A DNA stretch of 64,000 nucleotides from JAVVXB01 sp036651815 (GCA_036651815.1 JAVVXB010000001.1:1-64000); one strand, 5' to 3'. Shown: positions 25,083-34,597, counted from the first letter of the stretch. Numbers and translations: made by a program. Notes: generated from the letters alone by a model not told the origin.

Positions 25083-27632
25083 ATGCCGAATAGATTGGGA
25101 GAATTACAACCGGGACACAGTGGAGTTGTCAAAACCGTTGGCGCGGGCAGCCCTGCGGTCAAGCGGAGGCTTGTGGATATGGGCATTACACCTATGACAG
25201 AGCTATATGTGAAGAAAATCGCGCCGCTTGGCGATCCGATCGAGATTAGTCTGCGAGGATATTCACTATCAATCCGCAAGGAGGATGCGGATGAAATCAC
25301 GCTTCTGACCGAGCAGGAGAAACAGACGTTTTTGAAGCGGGAGAAAACGCTTCAGGCCGATTTTGATCAGCGGGTGGGTACGGCACAGTTTCGGCATGAG
25401 ATTCATACGGATTTACCAGCACATAAGAGCGCGGCGAAACTGACGGAGTGGGTGCTGTCAACCGCGGGACAGAGCTGCCCCACGGGCGGCTGTGCGACCT
25501 GTGCTGGTTGCGGCGGCAAACAAGGGCGCAACTGGAAGAAACGAGCGGCTACGGGAGAACGCGGCAAGTCCGGCCGACCCGCTTCCGACGACCGTCCAGT
25601 GACACTGGCACTAGTAGGCAATCCGAACGCGGGGAAGACCACACTGTTCAATGCTGTGACGGGCGCAAAAGAGTATGTCGGCAATTGGCCTGGCGTGACG
25701 GTGGAGAAGAAGGAACGACATCTGAACGCCTATGGACACGACATGACGATTGTGGATTTGCCGGGGATCTATTCGTTATCCACCTATTCAATGGAGGAGA
25801 TTGTTGCGCGGAACTTTGTCGTCGATGAGCATCCGGATGCGATTATCAATATTGTGGATGCCACGAACTTGGAGCGCAACCTGTATTTGACCATCCAGCT
25901 CATGGAGTTGGAGACGCCCATGATACTGGCGCTCAACATGATGGATGAGGTCACACAGATGGGCATCAGCATTGACGTGCGCAGGCTGGCATTGGAACTG
26001 GGCGTGCCGGTTGTACCGATTTGCGCGCGCACAGGTCAGGGCGTGGAGGAGTTACTGCAAAACTGCGCAACGATTCTTTCGCTGGCGCATGAACAGATGC
26101 ATCGGGGATTTTGCATTGAGCCGGACGATTTATACGATGAACACACGCACGCTGCGCATCACAGGATCGGCCAAATCATTGGTGATGCACCGGACAGGGC
26201 TACACTGCCAATGCACTGGACAGAGATCAAATTGCTGGAGGGCGATCCGCTGGTTCGCCAACGCTTGAGCCTGAGCAAGACACAGTCGGATGAGCTTGAC
26301 CAGTTGCTTGCGGCCTATGCGGGTGAGGGCGCACTGGGGGACAACGAAACCCGTGTCGCGGACAGCCGTTATCAATACATTACGCGTGTCTGCGGTGCGG
26401 CGGTGCGCAGGAAGGCCACAGGCGAAAAGACGGTGAGCGACCGGATCGACGCGGTTCTGACGAATCAATATCTGGGCATTCCCATCTTCCTGCTGATTAT
26501 GGGGCTGATTTTTATACTGACGTTTGATACCTTGGGTGGTTGGCTGGCCGATGGCGCGGAGCAGATTATTACATTGTACGCCATACCGCTTGCGGAGAGT
26601 CTGCTGCTACGTATCCATGCAGCAGACTGGATCATCAGTCTTGTATGTGACGGCGTGCTGACTGGTGTAGGCGGGGTTCTGACGTTTTTGCCGCAGATTG
26701 CGCTGCTGTTCTTCTTTCTGTCACTGCTGGAGGACAGCGGGTACATGTCGCGCACAGCATTTTTGATGGATCGTGCACTGAAACGCTTTGGCCTCTCCGG
26801 AAAGTCCTTTATTCCGATGCTGATGGGCTTTGGCTGTACGGTTCCAGCTACCATGAGTGCGCGCACCATGGAAAACGAGGACGATCGGCGTATGACCATT
26901 ATGCTGCTGCCCTTTATGAGCTGCTCGGCCAAGTTGCCCGTCTATGGCTTGATTGCGTCTGCATTTTTTGCCCATGCACGGGGATTGATTGTATTAAGTT
27001 TGTATGTGTTGGGCATTGTGATAGGGATCATTACGGGCCTCCTGTTTCGAAAGACACTGTTTCGAAAGAACCATGCGGCTTTTGTGATGGAACTGCCGCC
27101 ATATCGGATGCCATCGCTGAAAAACACCATGCTGCATGTGGGCGAACGAGTGCAGCATTTTATTGAAAAAGCTGGCTCCATCATTCTTGTCATGAGCGTG
27201 GTTCTGTGGTTTTTAACGCGGTTTGACCTGTCGTTTTCCATGACTGCACAAACGCAAGACAGCATCCTCGGACGATTTGGCAGCTTTCTGGCGCCTGTGT
27301 TTACACCACTTGGCTTTGGCACATGGGAAGCTTCTGTCGCTTTGCTCTCTGGGCTGATTGCCAAGGAAGCCGTGGTATCCTCGCTTTCGCTATTTCTCGG
27401 GGTTAGCGGCAGCGCAGCGCTGTCGAGTGCGCTTGGCACGATCTTTACGCCGCTTGCAGCCTACAGCTTCCTTGTATTCGTGCTGTTGTATGTGCCTTGC
27501 ATAGCAGCGGTGACCACCATGCGTAAGGAACTGCATAGCGCAAAATATACCTGGTTCATGGTTGCCTATCAGATGTCGACGGCGTATATCGTTGCATTAC
27601 TGGTGCATACCATCGGCAGCCTATTTGCGTGA
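25083..27632 (+). CDS. feoB: FeoA-FeoB fusion, ferrous iron transporter
   Basis: The 849-residue product starts at ATG 25083, 6-7 bases after GAGG. Residues about 1-75 are a FeoA (SH3-like) domain (LGELQPGHSGVVKTVGAGSP, RRLVDMGITPMTEL). A linker holds a Cys cluster, CPTGGCATCAGCGG (about 133-146). The FeoB G domain follows: P-loop LVGNPNAGKTTLFNAVTG (about 173-190), switch region VGNWPGVTVEKKE, DLPGIYSL and LALNMMDE. The rest is the membrane permease with paired gates (FIPMLMGFGCTVPATMSART and the later EASVALLSGLIAKEAVVSSL). It imports Fe(II) using GTP hydrolysis. FeoA is usually a separate small gene. A consensus promoter and an iron box control it. The Cys cluster is unexplained. Confidence 0.95.
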   Translation: MPNRLGELQPGHSGVVKTVGAGSPAVKRRLVDMGITPMTELYVKKIAPLGDPIEISLRGYSLSIRKEDADEITLLTEQEKQTFLKREKTLQADFDQRVGTAQFRHEIHTDLPAHKSAAKLTEWVLSTAGQSCPTGGCATCAGCGGKQGRNWKKRAATGERGKSGRPASDDRPVTLALVGNPNAGKTTLFNAVTGAKEYVGNWPGVTVEKKERHLNAYGHDMTIVDLPGIYSLSTYSMEEIVARNFVVDEHPDAIINIVDATNLERNLYLTIQLMELETPMILALNMMDEVTQMGISIDVRRLALELGVPVVPICARTGQGVEELLQNCATILSLAHEQMHRGFCIEPDDLYDEHTHAAHHRIGQIIGDAPDRATLPMHWTEIKLLEGDPLVRQRLSLSKTQSDELDQLLAAYAGEGALGDNETRVADSRYQYITRVCGAAVRRKATGEKTVSDRIDAVLTNQYLGIPIFLLIMGLIFILTFDTLGGWLADGAEQIITLYAIPLAESLLLRIHAADWIISLVCDGVLTGVGGVLTFLPQIALLFFFLSLLEDSGYMSRTAFLMDRALKRFGLSGKSFIPMLMGFGCTVPATMSARTMENEDDRRMTIMLLPFMSCSAKLPVYGLIASAFFAHARGLIVLSLYVLGIVIGIITGLLFRKTLFRKNHAAFVMELPPYRMPSLKNTMLHVGERVQHFIEKAGSIILVMSVVLWFLTRFDLSFSMTAQTQDSILGRFGSFLAPVFTPLGFGTWEASVALLSGLIAKEAVVSSLSLFLGVSGSAALSSALGTIFTPLAAYSFLVFVLLYVPCIAAVTTMRKELHSAKYTWFMVAYQMSTAYIVALLVHTIGSLFA

Positions 27633-27641
27633 TGGACGGAC

Positions 27642-27803
27642 TAGGGTGCGCTTCTAAAATCCAGATGAAAAGGCTTTTTTGTCGTCTAATGGCCATTTTT
27701 GCGCTCGGACGCTCGCTTGATCATCAGGAAACCTACGCGAGCTCCGATTGAACTGACAGGAACCATCGGGAAACCGCAAACTGCTCTTTTGAAAACATGC
27801 CTA
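27642..27803 (+). repeat. Dispersed intergenic element, copy 2 (162 bp)
   Basis: Begins TAGGGTGCGCTTCTAAAAT, 10 bp after the feoB stop, and ends TTTTGAAAACATGCCTA. The reverse complement of the end (TAGGCATGTTTTCAAAA) matches the start, as terminal inverted repeats would. The right half (AACCT, GATTGAACTGACA, AAACCGC, CTTTTGAAAACATGC) aligns with copy 5 at 45824. No reading frame. Confidence 0.65.
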
Positions 27804-27823
27804 AGAGAATTTTGCATTGTAAG

Positions 27824-27857
27824 TGCAGGAGAATATGATTTCTCCTGCATTATTTTA
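27824..27857 (+). terminator. Intrinsic terminator between feoB and surE
   Basis: TGCAGGAGAA (27824-27833) pairs perfectly with TTCTCCTGCA (27840-27849) around a 6-base loop, followed by TTATTTTA. It lies 192 bp after feoB, beyond the repeat element, suggesting that the element was inserted between gene and terminator. Confidence 0.75.
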
Positions 27858-27925
27858 TGGGACAAGGTAGCAAAAATACACGTTCTGTGATAGAATAACA
27901 ACATTCTAGATGACGGAGTTCCTGC

Positions 27926-28693
27926 ATGAAGCTATTATTGAGCAACGACGATGGGGTCGGTTCTGAGGGCATCCGCGCATTGGCGCTGGAGTTGTGCCAC
28001 GATCACGATCTATATATTTCTGCACCAGACTGTGAGCGCAGCGCGGTCAGCCGTTCTATGACGCTGTTTTCGCCGCTGCGCGCCTGTCCCACGAAGATCA
28101 AAGGATTACCGGATGTGCTTGCCTACGCGGTTAGCGGCACACCGGTGGATTGTGTGCGCTTGGCGCTGGGCAATCTGTTTCCAGCACCGGACATGGTCAT
28201 CTCCGGCATCAATGTCGGCCCGAACCTCGGCACGGATGTGCTGTATTCAGGTACGGTGGCTGCTGCGCACGAGGCAGCGCTATTGGGTTACCAGGCCATT
28301 GCGGTTTCGGCTTGCTCGTTTGATCCGCAGCATTTTGATACGGCGGCAAAAGCGGCGCGTATGGGCATTGCATATCTCAACAAGCATCCGTTTCCATTCG
28401 GGACGGTACTCAATATCAATGTGCCAGATCTGCCCATGGAAGAAATTTGCGGCGTGAAGGTGACGCGCGCGTGCGTGGAACAATATACGCTCAAATATAT
28501 CGAGCGTGAAGATCCTATGGGCAGGCCCTACTACTGGGTACCCCGGGGACGCATGACGGATGTGGGACAGACGGATGTGGATGAACGCTGGTCCAGCCAA
28601 GGGTATGTGACGATTACGCCGCTGACCTATGATTTGACCGATTATCGATTGATGGACAAGATGGACGCCGAAGAATTCAGTATGCAGCAATAG
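27926..28693 (+). CDS. surE: 5'/3'-nucleotidase SurE
   Basis: The 255-residue product carries the SurE fold and metal site: LLSNDDG with Asp8 and Asp9, Ser39 in ERSAVSRSMT, and Asn96 in SGINVGPNLGTDVLYSGTV, together with VSGTPVDCVRLAL. It removes phosphate from nucleoside monophosphates in a divalent-metal-dependent way and is linked to stationary-phase survival in other bacteria. It is full length. It is the first gene of a tight rightward run (surE, RpiR-type regulator, flavoprotein, cmk, plsC, ispH-rpsA), with only 10 bp to the next gene. Confidence 0.95.
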   Translation: MKLLLSNDDGVGSEGIRALALELCHDHDLYISAPDCERSAVSRSMTLFSPLRACPTKIKGLPDVLAYAVSGTPVDCVRLALGNLFPAPDMVISGINVGPNLGTDVLYSGTVAAAHEAALLGYQAIAVSACSFDPQHFDTAAKAARMGIAYLNKHPFPFGTVLNINVPDLPMEEICGVKVTRACVEQYTLKYIEREDPMGRPYYWVPRGRMTDVGQTDVDERWSSQGYVTITPLTYDLTDYRLMDKMDAEEFSMQQ

Positions 28694-28703
28694 GGGGATT
28701 CGA

Positions 28704-29579
28704 ATGGACGCGCTGTTTACTATCATTGAACAGATCTATCCACAACTTAGCAAAGGGCAGCGAAGGATTGCGGAATTTATCGTAGATTGCTACGATGATG
28801 CGGCATTTATGACAGCTGCCAAATTGGGCGAACGTGTGAGTGTGTCGGAATCCACGGTCGTGAGATTTGCGTATGCATTGGGACTGGACGGGTATCCCGC
28901 ATTGCAGGAATCACTACAGGAATTGGTGCGCCACCGGCTCACAAGCGTACAGCGCATCCGCTTAGCTGCGAACATTCCGCAGCAGGAGGTGCTCAAGACG
29001 GTTTTAACGGCAGACATGAACAACATCCGTTCAACGATTGATATGTTGGATAACGACAGCTTTCAGGGCGCCATTGAGGCCATTCTTGGTGCACGGCGAA
29101 TCTATGTGCTCGGCATTCGCAGCGCAATGGCGCTTGCACAGTTTTTCACCTATTATTTGGACTATGTTTGTGATAATGTTATGTTTGTCAATGGCGCGGT
29201 ACAGGATATCCATGAACGTATGCTACGCGTTGGCTCGGATGACGTATGCTTCGGCATCAGTTTTCCACGCTATAGCGCGCGGACGGTGGATGCGATGAAA
29301 TACGCAAAGAGCAAGGGCGCAACGCTGATCGCCCTGACTGATCAGACCAGCTCGCCGCTTGCCGCGATTTCCGATTATACGTTATGTGCGCATAGCGACA
29401 TGGCTTCGTTTGCAGATTCGCTGGTGGCGCCGCTCGCACTGCTGGATGCGATCATTGTTGCGGTTGGTCTTGCCCGTAAGGACGAGGCCTATCAACACTT
29501 AACCCAACTCGAGAACATTTGGCACGCGGAAGGCGTGTATCTCAACGAAACCATCAAAGAGGAGAGAAACCGAAAATGA
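28704..29579 (+). CDS. MurR/RpiR-family transcriptional regulator
   Basis: The 291-residue product has an N-terminal HTH_6 domain (about 1-77: LSKGQRRIAEFIVDCYDD, then the helix-turn-helix GERVSVSESTVVRFAYALGLDGYPALQESL) and a SIS sugar-phosphate-binding domain (about 110-250: RRIYVLGIRSAMALAQFFTYYL, CFGISFPRYSARTVDAMKYAKSKGATLIALTD). Such proteins repress or activate amino-sugar or pentose catabolic genes in response to a phosphosugar. No sugar gene is adjacent, so the ligand is unknown. Its TGA overlaps the ATG of the next gene (ATGA), which means translational coupling. Confidence 0.92.
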   Translation: MDALFTIIEQIYPQLSKGQRRIAEFIVDCYDDAAFMTAAKLGERVSVSESTVVRFAYALGLDGYPALQESLQELVRHRLTSVQRIRLAANIPQQEVLKTVLTADMNNIRSTIDMLDNDSFQGAIEAILGARRIYVLGIRSAMALAQFFTYYLDYVCDNVMFVNGAVQDIHERMLRVGSDDVCFGISFPRYSARTVDAMKYAKSKGATLIALTDQTSSPLAAISDYTLCAHSDMASFADSLVAPLALLDAIIVAVGLARKDEAYQHLTQLENIWHAEGVYLNETIKEERNRK

Positions 29580-30796
29580 AGGTATGCGTAATCGGCGGCG
29601 GACCAGCGGGTATGATGGCGGCTGCAACAGCGGCCCGAGACGGGCATAAGGTTACGCTGTACGAAAAAAACGAAAAGCTTGGGAAAAAGCTGTATCTGAC
29701 CGGTAAAGGCCGTTGTAACGTTACAAATGTGGCAGAACGGGACGAATTTTTCCGGCATGTGTTGAGAAATCCGCGCTTTCTATACAGCGCATGGTCGGCA
29801 TTGGATAACACAGAGCTCATGCGGCTTATCGAAGCGCAGGGTGTGCCGCTGAAAACGGAGCGGGGTGGGCGCGTATTCCCCGAATCGGATAAATCCAGCG
29901 ATATTTTGCGTGCCATGGAACAATATGTGCGCGACAGCGGTGGAACGGTGAAGTTGAACACCGCAGTTACAGGGATACAGACAGAAGACGGCGCAGTCAC
30001 GGGCATCACGGTGGCAGGGGAGACGGTTCCGTGCGACGCGGTGGTGGTGGCTACAGGCGGTCTTTCCTACCCACAGACGGGTTCTACTGGCGATGGCTAT
30101 CGGTTTGCCAAGGCGCTTGGCCATGGCTTGGAGCCAACAACGGCGTCGCTTGTGCCATTGACCACGCAGGAACAATGGCCAGCGGAGCTATCCGGGCTGA
30201 CGCTGAAAAATGTAACGCTGACAGCCTATGTCAATGAAAAGAAAGTGTTTTCGGAGTTGGGAGAACTGTTGTTTACGCACTTTGGCGTGTCTGGTCCGCT
30301 GGTTCTGTCGTTGTCCGGCGTAATTGCCGGCCATCCAATCGGTACAAAGCTTGCCATTGATCTAAAGCCAGGACTGACCGCGGATCAATTGGATGCACGG
30401 TTGCTGCGGGATCTTGCAGAGGGGGCAAAGAAACAGGCGCAAACAGCGTTGCATGCGCTGTTGCCCGGCAGACTTCTGACGATTGTGCTTGAACGGGCGG
30501 AAATTGATCCAAATCAATCCGTAGGCGAATTGACCAAGGCACAGCGACATCGTTTAGGAGAGACGCTTAAGGCGCTACCACTGACGGTTACCGGTGCGCG
30601 CAGTTTAGACGAAGCGGTGATTACCCGCGGGGGAATCGCCGTTCGGGACGTCAATGCCTCCACCATGGAAAGCAAACGGGTACACGGCTTATATTTTGCG
30701 GGCGAGGTACTGGATGTGGACGCGACTACGGGCGGTTATAACCTGCAGATTGCATGGTCAACAGGCGCGCTTGCCGGAAGGAGTCTCTCCAGATGA
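29576..30796 (+). CDS. YhiN/HI0933-family flavoprotein oxidoreductase
   Basis: The 406-residue product starts at the ATG that overlaps the previous stop. The N-terminus has the FAD Rossmann motif VCVIGGGPAGMMAAATAARDG and YEKNEKLGKKLYLTGKGRCN, the diagnostic strand for the HI0933/BaiN-like family. VVVATGGLSYPQTGSTGDGY and HFGVSGPLVLSLSG follow, and the C-terminus has the second FAD-binding motif GLYFAGEVLDVDATTGGYNLQIA. Members are FAD enzymes with poorly defined substrates; some (BaiN) reduce bile-acid intermediates, which cannot be inferred here. The ATGA overlap with cmk places it in the same operon. Confidence 0.9.
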   Translation: MKVCVIGGGPAGMMAAATAARDGHKVTLYEKNEKLGKKLYLTGKGRCNVTNVAERDEFFRHVLRNPRFLYSAWSALDNTELMRLIEAQGVPLKTERGGRVFPESDKSSDILRAMEQYVRDSGGTVKLNTAVTGIQTEDGAVTGITVAGETVPCDAVVVATGGLSYPQTGSTGDGYRFAKALGHGLEPTTASLVPLTTQEQWPAELSGLTLKNVTLTAYVNEKKVFSELGELLFTHFGVSGPLVLSLSGVIAGHPIGTKLAIDLKPGLTADQLDARLLRDLAEGAKKQAQTALHALLPGRLLTIVLERAEIDPNQSVGELTKAQRHRLGETLKALPLTVTGARSLDEAVITRGGIAVRDVNASTMESKRVHGLYFAGEVLDVDATTGGYNLQIAWSTGALAGRSLSR

Positions 30797-31473
30797 ATGG
30801 GCATCTAAACATTGCCATCGATGGACCTGCCGGCGCGGGCAAAAGTACGGTTGCGAAAGCAATTGCGCAAAAGCTGGGCATCCGTTATCTGGATACGGGC
30901 GCGATGTACCGTGCCATGGCACTGTATGCTTTGCGTTGCGGTGTGAATGCAGATGATGCGGATGCGCTGGCACGGATCTTGCCGGATGCAGAGATCTCCG
31001 TGAAGTATACCGCCGAAGGACAGCGAGTGCTGCTTGGGAACGAGGATGTGACGGGCAGTATCCGCACGCCGGAGATATCCATGGGTGCCTCCCGTGTATC
31101 TGCGCATCCTTGCGTACGGGAAAAACTTGCGCAGATGCAGCGTCAGGTGGCCGAGGAATATGATGTGGTGATGGATGGCCGCGATATTACAACCAATGTT
31201 CTGCCCAATGCACCCTTCAAGTTTTATGTGACGGCCAGCCCTGAGGAACGGGCGCGCAGACGGTTGAATGAATTAACCAAACGGGGAGAAACGACTGAAA
31301 CCCTTGAGCGTGTGCTTGCTGATATCGAACAACGCGATTACAATGACACTACGCGCGCATACATGCCACTCCGGGTGGCGGAGGACGCTACGGTTGTGGA
31401 TACGTCGGAGATGAGCATTGATCAGGTTTTGGAATTCATGACCGGCCGGATTGGGGAAAAGGGAGCGAAGTAG
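30793..31473 (+). CDS. cmk: Cytidylate kinase
   Basis: ATG at 30793 overlaps the preceding TGA. The 226-residue product has the P-loop GPAGAGKST (residues 11-19), YLDTGAMYRAMAL, the CMP-binding insert and GRDITTNVLPNAPFKFYVTASPEERARRR, followed by RDYNDTTRAYMPLRVAEDA. It phosphorylates CMP and dCMP. The gene order cmk-plsC-ispH-rpsA seen here is a widely conserved Clostridia arrangement linking nucleotide, lipid, isoprenoid and translation functions; the downstream gene starts 6 bp after its stop. Confidence 0.96.
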   Translation: MNGHLNIAIDGPAGAGKSTVAKAIAQKLGIRYLDTGAMYRAMALYALRCGVNADDADALARILPDAEISVKYTAEGQRVLLGNEDVTGSIRTPEISMGASRVSAHPCVREKLAQMQRQVAEEYDVVMDGRDITTNVLPNAPFKFYVTASPEERARRRLNELTKRGETTETLERVLADIEQRDYNDTTRAYMPLRVAEDATVVDTSEMSIDQVLEFMTGRIGEKGAK

Positions 31474-31479
31474 CGAGCC

Positions 31480-32079
31480 ATGCTGTATATTCTGTGTAAA
31501 ATCATATTCACGCTGTTTGTTTTGCTGATCTATCGACCACGAGTGCAAGGCTATCATAATCTATTCATCCGTGGAAAGGCCATTCTGATTAGTAACCATC
31601 ATTCGTTAGGCGACCCCATTCTCATTGCATTTATAGCTCCTCGCCTGGTACACTTCATGGCAAAGCAGGAACTGTTCGAACACCCGCTTGCTCGTTTTTT
31701 TTTGAAGGGCTTGCTGTGTTTTCCCGTCAACCGTAAGCACGCGGATCTGGCTTCGCTCAAGCAGGCGATGACTGTACTGGACAAAGGCCGCGTTTTTGGT
31801 ATCTTTCCAGAGGGGCGTCGTTCCATTACCGGGGATTTGGATACCTTTGAAAAGGGCGCGGCATTTCTTGCACTCCGCTGCAAAGCACCGATTATACCGC
31901 TCTATTCCGACCCACAGGCGGCAAAGCGTATGCGAATCCGGATGATCGTAGGCGAACCGATGGATGCAACAGCCATTGCAAAGCAGTGCGCCGGTCGTTC
32001 GGTGGACACGGTGACCGATGCGCTGCGTGACCGTATGCAGCAATTGAGAAACGAGATGGAAAGCTGGAATCGTGCGTGA
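31480..32079 (+). CDS. plsC: 1-acyl-sn-glycerol-3-phosphate acyltransferase
   Basis: The 199-residue product has an N-terminal hydrophobic helix (about 1-18) and the acyltransferase motifs: block I NHHSLGDP (H40-x4-D45), block II/III including FPVNRK and the glycerol-phosphate-binding FPEGRRS (109-115), and block IV APIIPLY. It acylates lysophosphatidic acid to phosphatidic acid in phospholipid synthesis at the inner membrane face. It is slightly short for the family but complete. Its stop overlaps the GTG start of the next gene by 3-4 bases. Confidence 0.94.
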   Translation: MLYILCKIIFTLFVLLIYRPRVQGYHNLFIRGKAILISNHHSLGDPILIAFIAPRLVHFMAKQELFEHPLARFFLKGLLCFPVNRKHADLASLKQAMTVLDKGRVFGIFPEGRRSITGDLDTFEKGAAFLALRCKAPIIPLYSDPQAAKRMRIRMIVGEPMDATAIAKQCAGRSVDTVTDALRDRMQQLRNEMESWNRA

Positions 32080-34493
32080 AGATCCTATTGGCTCAAAACA
32101 GCGGCTTTTGCTTTGGTGTTCGCCGGGCGGTGGATATGGCGGAAGCATATGCCAACGAAACGGTGCCGGTGTATACCTATGGATACATTATTCATAATGA
32201 GATTGTGGTGGAGCAGCTTCGAAAAAAGAATGTTTTTCCGGCAGAAGATCCAAGCCTACTGCCGAAAGGTACAACGTTGATTGTGCGCGCGCACGGCGCA
32301 CCCCCGTCTCTGTATGCGGATTGCGCGAAGAGGGGCCTCCGGCTCATCGACGCGACCTGCCCCTTTGTCAAACGAATTCACCGAGTTGTGGAAAAAGCGG
32401 CGCAAGGCGGGCGCACGGTACTGATTGCCGGCAAGCCTGAGCATCCGGAAGTGATCGGCATCCGTGGCTGGGCGGGCGAGAATGCACTGATTTTGGCAAC
32501 GGTAACGGACGCGGTGGCGATGAAAATGGTAGAACATGCTACGCTTGTTGCGCAAACGACGCTTTCGGCAGAGACGTATGTACAAATTCAAAAAGCGCTT
32601 GCTGACAAATGCGCAGACCTTGAAGTTTTTGAAACCATCTGTGATACTACACGCGCACGTCAAAGCGAGGCAATTAGAATCGCCAAGAAATGCAATAAAG
32701 TGTTCGTATTAGGCTCTGAAAGAAGCGCAAATACCGGCAAATTGACCGAACTTTGCAAAAACTACTGTGAACAAACAATAACCATTGAGGATATCAACAA
32801 ACTTTTTCTTGATAATTTGCAATCCAATGATATAATAGGTATTGTCGCGGGCGCATCAACGCCGGACTGGATGATTAGGGAGGTTGTACAAGCAATGAGC
32901 GAACTGGAAAAAACGACGATTGAAACCATCGAGGCGGAAGCTCCCGCTGAGGAAATCGCCGTGACCGAAGCACCCCAGATGATCGAAGCAAACACAATGA
33001 CCGTTGAGGATGTAGTGGTCGAACCCATGACCGCAGAGGCGAAGCTGGTCGATGCGGAGGCTTGCCCTCCCGTACAAAAGACGAACGTAGAAGTGGAAGA
33101 ACCATCAGAGTTTGCACAGGCGTTTGAGAAGACGATGACCCGTATTCATAACGGACAGGTCATTGAGGGAACGGTGCTTTCGATCGTAGATGGCGAAGTG
33201 TTCGTCAATGTCGGATACAAATCCGACGGCATCATCCCCAAGAATGAATTTTCCAGCGATTCGGACGCAAAGCCGGAGGACTATTTCAAAGAAGGCGATA
33301 CCATCGACGTTGAGGTCGTGAAGGTCAACGACGGCGAAGGCAATGTGTTGCTTTCTCGTAAGAATGTCGAATCCAAGAAGCTTTGGGAAGACTTGGTCAA
33401 CCAGGAAGATCTTGAAAACAAGGTTTTTGATGCGGTTGGCAAAGAAGTTGTCAAGGGCGGTATTATTGCCGACATTGGCGGCATTCGTGCGTTTGTTCCC
33501 GCATCGCAGGCATCCGTGAAATATATCGAGAACCTCAGCGAATTTGTAGGTCAACCTATGAAGCTTAAGGTTCTTGAGGTAGATAAGCAGCGCAAGCGGA
33601 TTGTGGCTTCCCAAAAGCAGGTCATGCTGGCCGAAGCAGCGGCTGAAAAGCACAAGAAGTGGGAAACACTTGTCGTTGGCAGCAAAGTAAACGGCATCGT
33701 TCGCCGCATTACCGATTTCGGTGCATTTGTTGATATCGGTGGTGTCGATGGCCTTGTACATGTAACCGATGCGGCCTGGGGACGCGTGAAACATCCATCT
33801 GATGTTTTCACCATCGGGCAAGAAATTGAAGTGTTGATTCTTAATGTTGATATCGAGAAGGAACGCGTTTCTCTTGGTTATAAACAGCTTCAGCCTAAAC
33901 CATGGACGACTGCGGATGTCAAGTATCCTGTTGGTTCCATTGTGGAGGGTAAGGTTGTCCGTATTGTACCCTTCGGTGCGTTTGTGGCATTGGAGTCCAC
34001 CATCGATGGGTTGATCCATATTTCGCAGGTTTCGGTTCATCGCATTGCGAAGGTTGAAGATGAACTTCAGGTTGGTGATCTCGTCCGCTGCAAGGTTCTG
34101 GAAGTCAATACGGAAGCCAAGCGCATTAGTTTGAGCCGGAAAGAGGCAATGATTGAGGAAAACCCGGAGTTGGCTGAACAGTTGCAAGCTGAAAAAGCGG
34201 AACGTGACCGTCAATATGCGGAGCGTCAGGAGCAGCGTCAACAGCAGCGCGATCAGAGCCAGGCGCAGCGCGTAACTCGTGATAGCAACAGTGGTGGCGG
34301 CAATAGCAATAGCAACAGCAATAACAGCAACAACCGTACCAGTGAGCGCAGCAATAATTCGTTCAATGACCGTCGCGATCGTCCGGATCGGCATCGTCGC
34401 AATGAGGATGGCGACTATGAGTTGCCACCGGTACAGGAATCTACCACATCGCTGGCGGCGCTCTTCCAAGGACTTAAAGTTACCGATGATTGA
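32076..34493 (+). CDS. ispH-rpsA: IspH-ribosomal protein S1 fusion
   Basis: The start is GTG at 32076, overlapping the plsC stop. Residues 1 to about 275 form 4-hydroxy-3-methylbut-2-enyl diphosphate reductase with the three iron-sulphur cysteines (C12 in SGFCFGVRRAV, C95 in DATCPFV, C189 in TICDTTR) and HGAPP and PEHPEV. An acidic Glu/Ala/Val-rich linker (about 276-360) leads to four S1 RNA-binding domains starting near 361, 447, 534 and 618, the last two with FGAFV. The tail (about 690-805) is Gln/Arg, then Asn/Ser-rich. The enzyme makes IPP and DMAPP in the last MEP-pathway step; the S1 part binds mRNA on the ribosome. The fusion is known from Clostridia. The low-complexity tail is unusually long. 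Confidence 0.95.
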   Translation: MKILLAQNSGFCFGVRRAVDMAEAYANETVPVYTYGYIIHNEIVVEQLRKKNVFPAEDPSLLPKGTTLIVRAHGAPPSLYADCAKRGLRLIDATCPFVKRIHRVVEKAAQGGRTVLIAGKPEHPEVIGIRGWAGENALILATVTDAVAMKMVEHATLVAQTTLSAETYVQIQKALADKCADLEVFETICDTTRARQSEAIRIAKKCNKVFVLGSERSANTGKLTELCKNYCEQTITIEDINKLFLDNLQSNDIIGIVAGASTPDWMIREVVQAMSELEKTTIETIEAEAPAEEIAVTEAPQMIEANTMTVEDVVVEPMTAEAKLVDAEACPPVQKTNVEVEEPSEFAQAFEKTMTRIHNGQVIEGTVLSIVDGEVFVNVGYKSDGIIPKNEFSSDSDAKPEDYFKEGDTIDVEVVKVNDGEGNVLLSRKNVESKKLWEDLVNQEDLENKVFDAVGKEVVKGGIIADIGGIRAFVPASQASVKYIENLSEFVGQPMKLKVLEVDKQRKRIVASQKQVMLAEAAAEKHKKWETLVVGSKVNGIVRRITDFGAFVDIGGVDGLVHVTDAAWGRVKHPSDVFTIGQEIEVLILNVDIEKERVSLGYKQLQPKPWTTADVKYPVGSIVEGKVVRIVPFGAFVALESTIDGLIHISQVSVHRIAKVEDELQVGDLVRCKVLEVNTEAKRISLSRKEAMIEENPELAEQLQAEKAERDRQYAERQEQRQQQRDQSQAQRVTRDSNSGGGNSNSNSNNSNNRTSERSNNSFNDRRDRPDRHRRNEDGDYELPPVQESTTSLAALFQGLKVTDD

Positions 34494-34565
34494 TCGGGTT
34501 GAGTGGATGTGCATTTAATCGCCTTATTGTCAGCATTGGATGAGCATCATTGATACAGATCATTC

Positions 34566-34597
34566 AGGAGTTGGTTACGGAGACGTGACCAGCTCCT
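34566..34597 (+). terminator. Hairpin after ispH-rpsA
   Basis: AGGAGTTGGTTAC (34566-34578) pairs with GTGACCAGCTCCT (34585-34597) using two G-U pairs. Only a weak T-rich stretch follows, so efficiency is uncertain. Confidence 0.45.

Noticed and set aside
33105..34514. 469-codon open frame on the minus strand
   Set aside because: Antisense to the S1 domains of ispH-rpsA; the composition is that of a shadow frame and there is no ribosome site.
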